Part shown: piece after piece, positions 60,300-64,000 of the stretch
How the letters are laid out: each line of letters begins with the position of its first letter
Position numbering within the stretch: position 1 is the first letter of the stretch
Assembly: GCA_016342745.1 (NCBI GenBank)
Contig: JAEINT010000001.1
Coordinates: forward strand, 62,001 to 126,000
Direction: 5' to 3'
Origin: Labilibaculum sp.
GTDB lineage: Bacteria > Bacteroidota > Bacteroidia > Bacteroidales > Marinifilaceae
Length of the DNA: 64,000 nt
The notes under the pieces: model-generated
What the model was told of the DNA's origin: nothing
Database searches by the model: none
Seen by the model: only the letters and a program-made list of their open reading frames with translations
Program-made: the position numbers and the translations under genes

Positions 60300-62816
60300 T
60301 TAAAAAGTAAATTGGAACATAGCCCTAATCCCAAATTCTTCGAAATCCTGATATGGATTATCATCTAAATGGTTTAGTCGCCACATTGCATCTATTCTAA
60401 TAAACTTGAAAATATTTTCGATTCCAACACTTGCTTCAAAATAAGGTTTGCTTACATCAGATAAGCCTAGTGGGAATAGCATTTTGGCATCAGAGTTGGC
60501 AAGAGCTCCATTGTTTTTACCACTTAAGCTACCAATTAAACCTTTTCCAGAAATAACAGTTCTCCATTTTAGTTTCCTAAACAATGGAATCCGATTTAGA
60601 ATTAAGCCATTAAAATGATGTTCCACAAACAGACTCACATATTGATCACTGGTGAATTCGTAATAGTTCATCATGTTAAAAGCATACGGATCGAACGCAT
60701 AGGTTTCATTTCCTTCGTGTAAATGAAGTAGTGGATATGGAACTTTCCCAAATAGTTTTCCAGCATTAAGTAAATAGTAAAAATTACCTATAGGTGGAAT
60801 TTCAACAGTATGCTCAATACTAAGATCTACTTTGTAATATTCGTTATCAGCGCCAAGCGCATCTTTCATTCCCATGGTAAGGTAAAGGTTAAAAATAGGG
60901 AAGGGGCCACCTAAATGCACTCTTTCGAATTCTCCCATTACCATTTTTTCATTTTGGGTAAATCGCGTTCTTAATTCTAGTTCGGTTGAAGTAATTCCAG
61001 ATATTGGAGCCGCCCCGTTAGCTAATGTGTTACCAAAAGGGACAAATTTAGTTGGACTAATGTCTCTGTATCGAAATTTTAAAGTGTTGGAAAATCCTTG
61101 GAACCACTCTTTTTCGTAATGAGCCTCCAATTGATTGACCATTGTTAGTTTGTTGTTTGGATTTCTTTTTAAAAGGGAGGAAAGAATATTTCCTTCGGTA
61201 AATGCATTTGGGCTTTTACCCAATTGTTGTATGTCATGTTTGTATTGAACGCCAAAAGTCTCTCTTGGCAATTTATTGATCATGTAGAGAAATCCCAATC
61301 CGTATTTGAATGCATTATCCTTGTCACCATAAGCCAAGTGGCCATTCAACATTATTTTCGTGCTAAAATCATTAGATGTTCTACCACCAAACATGAAACG
61401 ATTTCCTTCAATTTCATTAAAGCTATAAAGCTTATAATAAGGTCCATATTCAAATTTTCCATGCACGTAATAACCAGTCACGAATGTTTGAATTACATCA
61501 ATAATGTTTCGGTAGAGCGGAACATTCTGTATGGAATCAACCATAGAGTATATGCCTGATTCTCTTTCCGAAAGTTTAAATGGTCGGGCATTATCCCAAT
61601 ATTCTTTAGATTGCGAAAGTGCGGTTTCTTTAACAATCACATTGTTATCGAGTTTTACAATTTCTTCTTTAATTGGAGGATTGATTTTCACATCTCGATA
61701 AGAAATGGTTTTTCTGCCAAAAAAGCCCATCTGTTTGGTGGAATCTTTTTCGGTAAGCATGAAATCGACAAATAGATTCTGCTTTTTAAGAAACCACGTG
61801 CTGTCATTTAGCTTTTGAAATTCGTTGTTGCTAACAAGATCTTTAACCCAATTTAAATTGACATCCTTGGCAATTCTCATTTGCATGTTTTGAATCGCAA
61901 AAGTTGTGTCGGCCACCCAAAAATCCCCAACAAAAGTTGGTTCTTGTTTTCGTTTTGGCTTAAAAGACATATGGTAACACCAATTACCATCTCGGTATGC
62001 ACTATCGGTAAGGTAATATTTGTAATAACGCAATCCGCCATCTGCAATCGGACTTACAAAACCCATGTTAAAAAGATCGATGTAGTTGTCGTAAACATTA
62101 ACATTCTGATGCAATTGTCCAGTGAACTGTGCTAAGCTAGCGTTGTCATTAATTCCAGACATCTGAGAAGCTTTGATAACTTCTCTTTCAACTCTTGGTT
62201 TTTTTTGAAAGTGATAATCAGATAAAGACTCTGTGATGAAAACAGGTAGATAGGGTTTCCCTGTTATTACAGATGTATCCACATAGTCGAAAACAAACTG
62301 AAATTGGCGCATGATTTTTTTATTCTTAAAATCATCACCGATATTATTCAAGTCCATTTCCATCTTTGTATAACTCTCATATTCGTAAGAGTCAAAACGA
62401 GAAGGATTATTTTTATCTTTTTTCGCTATTATTTTTCGAAGAAGAATATGAGCTGGATTTTCTCCAGGTACAACTTTTATCTCTTGCAAATTAAATGCTT
62501 CTGATTTTAACTCTACATTTAATGTTTGAAAATTGGCCTTTTGAATTTTGAATAGTTGTTCTTTATAACCTACAAATGAAACGTGCAGAGAATCACCCGG
62601 AGTTCTTGTTTCTAGAAAATACACCCCATCAAAATCAGAAGTGGTTCCAATTGTTGTTCCCTTAAAGGCAATATTTACAAAAGGAAGCGGTTGCTTTGTT
62701 TCTGAATCGATAATTCGACCACGAATTTTCGTTGATTGTGCCAATACTACTTGGCTAAATCCAGAAAATACCAATATCGTTAATAACAGAAACCCTGTTT
62801 TTAAAATCTTCATCAT
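60300..62816 (-). CDS. DUF5686 outer-membrane protein with a carboxypeptidase-like regulatory domain
   Basis: This 838-residue protein has a signal peptide (to about residue 27). A CarboxypepD_reg-like beta-sandwich follows (about 30-115: KIRGRIIDSETKQPLPFVNIAFKGTTIGTTSDFDGVYFL), then the long DUF5686 region with a C-terminal beta-barrel ending in an aromatic residue (AMFQFTF). Such proteins are common in the Bacteroidota outer membrane. The role is not established; surface assembly or transport is likely. It is monocistronic. Confidence 0.87.
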   Translation of the reverse strand: MMKILKTGFLLLTILVFSGFSQVVLAQSTKIRGRIIDSETKQPLPFVNIAFKGTTIGTTSDFDGVYFLETRTPGDSLHVSFVGYKEQLFKIQKANFQTLNVELKSEAFNLQEIKVVPGENPAHILLRKIIAKKDKNNPSRFDSYEYESYTKMEMDLNNIGDDFKNKKIMRQFQFVFDYVDTSVITGKPYLPVFITESLSDYHFQKKPRVEREVIKASQMSGINDNASLAQFTGQLHQNVNVYDNYIDLFNMGFVSPIADGGLRYYKYYLTDSAYRDGNWCYHMSFKPKRKQEPTFVGDFWVADTTFAIQNMQMRIAKDVNLNWVKDLVSNNEFQKLNDSTWFLKKQNLFVDFMLTEKDSTKQMGFFGRKTISYRDVKINPPIKEEIVKLDNNVIVKETALSQSKEYWDNARPFKLSERESGIYSMVDSIQNVPLYRNIIDVIQTFVTGYYVHGKFEYGPYYKLYSFNEIEGNRFMFGGRTSNDFSTKIMLNGHLAYGDKDNAFKYGLGFLYMINKLPRETFGVQYKHDIQQLGKSPNAFTEGNILSSLLKRNPNNKLTMVNQLEAHYEKEWFQGFSNTLKFRYRDISPTKFVPFGNTLANGAAPISGITSTELELRTRFTQNEKMVMGEFERVHLGGPFPIFNLYLTMGMKDALGADNEYYKVDLSIEHTVEIPPIGNFYYLLNAGKLFGKVPYPLLHLHEGNETYAFDPYAFNMMNYYEFTSDQYVSLFVEHHFNGLILNRIPLFRKLKWRTVISGKGLIGSLSGKNNGALANSDAKMLFPLGLSDVSKPYFEASVGIENIFKFIRIDAMWRLNHLDDNPYQDFEEFGIRAMFQFTF

Positions 62817-62899
62817 ATATAAATAATCGTAATTGCCAGAGCTATAGGTATAGTTCAGGCATTAGTTAAATGAAAAATACAAATAAATAGAGTAGTTAT

Positions 62900-63724
62900 T
62901 TATTCAAAGGCTGCTTGTTGTTTCTTCTGAACGTTTTTCGAGATTTTAATTCCAATTTCATAAAGCAACATTAATGGTAAGCATACCAATACCTGACTGA
63001 AAATATCAGGAGGAGTAATAATTGCAGAAAGAATAAGAATTAAAACTACAGAATGTTTTCTGTATGTCTTTAAAAATTCAGGAGATACCAAACCTATTTT
63101 ACTTAGAAAGAAAATAAGAACAGGCAGCTCAAAGATCACGCCAGCTGCGATAACAATTGATGTGATTGATGAGATGTAGGATTTTAGGTTTATTTGATTC
63201 ATTACTTGTTCACTTACGCTGTATGAGCCAAGGAAATGAACCGATAGTGGTGTTATTACATAGTAGCCAAAAAGAACACCAAGTGCGAATAAAAAAGTGG
63301 TGTAAAAAATTGATCCGCGTGCGTGTTTTTTTTCATTATCGTATAGTGCTGGTTTTAAAAAGCACCAGAATTCGTAAAAAATATAGGGAAAACTGGCAAT
63401 TAGTCCAACTACAAGGGATACACTTATATGCGTAGCAAACTGACCAGCCATATTAATATTAATTACCTGAAAAGGTTTTGTATTGATTTTTAATGCTTCA
63501 ACACCTGTATAGTCAGATAGTAAAGAGAACATTCTATTGGTGAAAAACTCTGGGTTTTTTGGAGCTAGAATAAGAACATTGAAAATGAAATCATAAAAAA
63601 TAAAAGCTACGACTGCAAAAGCCATAACTGCTATAACCGAGCGCATTAAGTGCCATCTGAGTTCCTCTAAGTGTTCTAGGAAACTCATCTGATTTTCTTC
63701 TTTTACTTCCTCTTTATCTGACAT
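62900..63724 (-). CDS. tatC: Sec-independent protein translocase TatC
   Basis: This 274-residue protein has six predicted helices and the TatC markers MSFLEHLEELRWHLMRS (about residues 13-29), FPYIFYEFWCFLKPALYDNEKKHA and AIITPPDIFSQVLVCLPLMLLYEIGI. It recognises twin-arginine signals and so would serve the exported Nap proteins of this genome. TatA/B are not in the window. Confidence 0.95.
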   Translation of the reverse strand: MSDKEEVKEENQMSFLEHLEELRWHLMRSVIAVMAFAVVAFIFYDFIFNVLILAPKNPEFFTNRMFSLLSDYTGVEALKINTKPFQVININMAGQFATHISVSLVVGLIASFPYIFYEFWCFLKPALYDNEKKHARGSIFYTTFLFALGVLFGYYVITPLSVHFLGSYSVSEQVMNQINLKSYISSITSIVIAAGVIFELPVLIFFLSKIGLVSPEFLKTYRKHSVVLILILSAIITPPDIFSQVLVCLPLMLLYEIGIKISKNVQKKQQAAFE

Positions 63725-63750
63725 ATGTATTGTTTTGCGAAGTAGCTAAG

Positions 63751-63999
63751 TTAAACAATTCCTTCTTTCAAAATATCATGTAAGTGCACCATTCCAACAT
63801 ATTTTTCATCTTGAATAACCGCAAGTTGAGTAATGTTGTTGCTTTCCATTAGATGAAAGGCATTGATAGCCAGCGCATCGGAATCAATTGTTTTTGGATT
63901 TTTACTCATGATATCTTTTGCAAGAAGATGACTTACATCCTTATTTTGTTCCAACATTCTACGAAGGTCACCATCTGTAATAATTCCAATTAACTTATC
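63751..63999 (-). CDS. kdsD: Arabinose-5-phosphate isomerase KdsD, C-terminal CBS part
   Basis: The frame is open to the right window edge, so the start lies outside. The visible 82 residues are the end of the CBS pair: GIITDGDLRRMLEQ, DIMSKNPKTIDSDALAINAFHLMESNNITQLAV and GMVHLHDILKEGIV. This is the KdsD/KpsF/GutQ ending. The full enzyme makes arabinose-5-phosphate for Kdo in lipopolysaccharide. The SIS domain lies outside the window. Confidence 0.87.
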   Translation of the reverse strand, partial: DKLIGIITDGDLRRMLEQNKDVSHLLAKDIMSKNPKTIDSDALAINAFHLMESNNITQLAVIQDEKYVGMVHLHDILKEGIV

Positions 64000-64000
64000 G

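Noticed and set aside
1-64000. CRISPR array, prophage or toxin-antitoxin locus
   Set aside because: No evenly spaced direct repeats, phage structural genes or recognisable toxin-antitoxin pair were found.

Overview
The window is low-GC, gene-dense DNA from a member of the Bacteroidota, most likely an anaerobic or facultative marine relative of the Marinilabiliales (Marinifilum/Labilibaculum-like; the genus is a guess). Pointers are DUF5686 and DUF4286 family proteins, LpxH/LptB/KdsD lipopolysaccharide genes, TAnnTTTG-type -7 promoter boxes, many short intergenic palindromes, and flavobacterial-style signal peptides ending in SQ or AQ.

Left part (1-9.6 kb): the end of an NtrC-type response regulator overlapping its histidine kinase, two tandem paralogous small membrane proteins, a GNAT acetyltransferase and a GyrI-like protein. 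These are followed on the minus strand by a five-gene envelope operon: LolA-like periplasmic protein, two FtsX-type permeases, an ATPase and an outer-membrane beta-barrel. This looks like a dedicated trans-envelope transport system of unknown cargo.

Respiratory and catabolic island (9.6-29.8 kb, plus strand): a complete periplasmic nitrate reductase locus comes first. NapA, NapG, NapH, NapB and NapD are present and NapC is absent. It is preceded by an iron-sulfur protein, an NrfD-type quinol-interacting membrane subunit and a membrane-anchored monohaem cytochrome c, which together could form an extra menaquinol-to-NapB branch. A decayed IS200-like transposase framed by REP-like palindromes follows. 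Next come a divergent Lrp/AsnC regulator, a four-subunit 2-oxoacid:ferredoxin oxidoreductase, a PLP aminotransferase, a cytosolic molybdopterin oxidoreductase with a fused FeS/membrane-anchor partner, and a Cys/Met-metabolism PLP lyase. This second half reads as an amino-acid (probably methionine and related 2-oxoacid) oxidation module. The whole island is studded with short perfect palindromes between genes.

Middle (29.9-47.6 kb): LemA/DUF3137 membrane module and hypothetical proteins, RmuC, LpxH, a TlpA-like lipoprotein without its CxxC, RibF, a divergent membrane pyrophosphatase, a Rieske-like lipoprotein with an altered ligand set, GreA, HIT protein, RuvC, an EamA transporter, DUF4286 and a TPR protein.

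Right part (47.6-64 kb): mostly core housekeeping genes. These are SerS, ribosomal proteins L27 and L21, a bifunctional-nuclease family protein, a nucleoside MFS transporter, a nucleoside-gate protein, ThyA, DHFR, a lipoprotein, ClpX, ClpP, trigger factor, tRNA-Leu(TAG), LptB, a DUF5686 outer-membrane protein, TatC and the C-terminal end of KdsD, which runs off the window. No CRISPR array, rRNA or prophage was seen.
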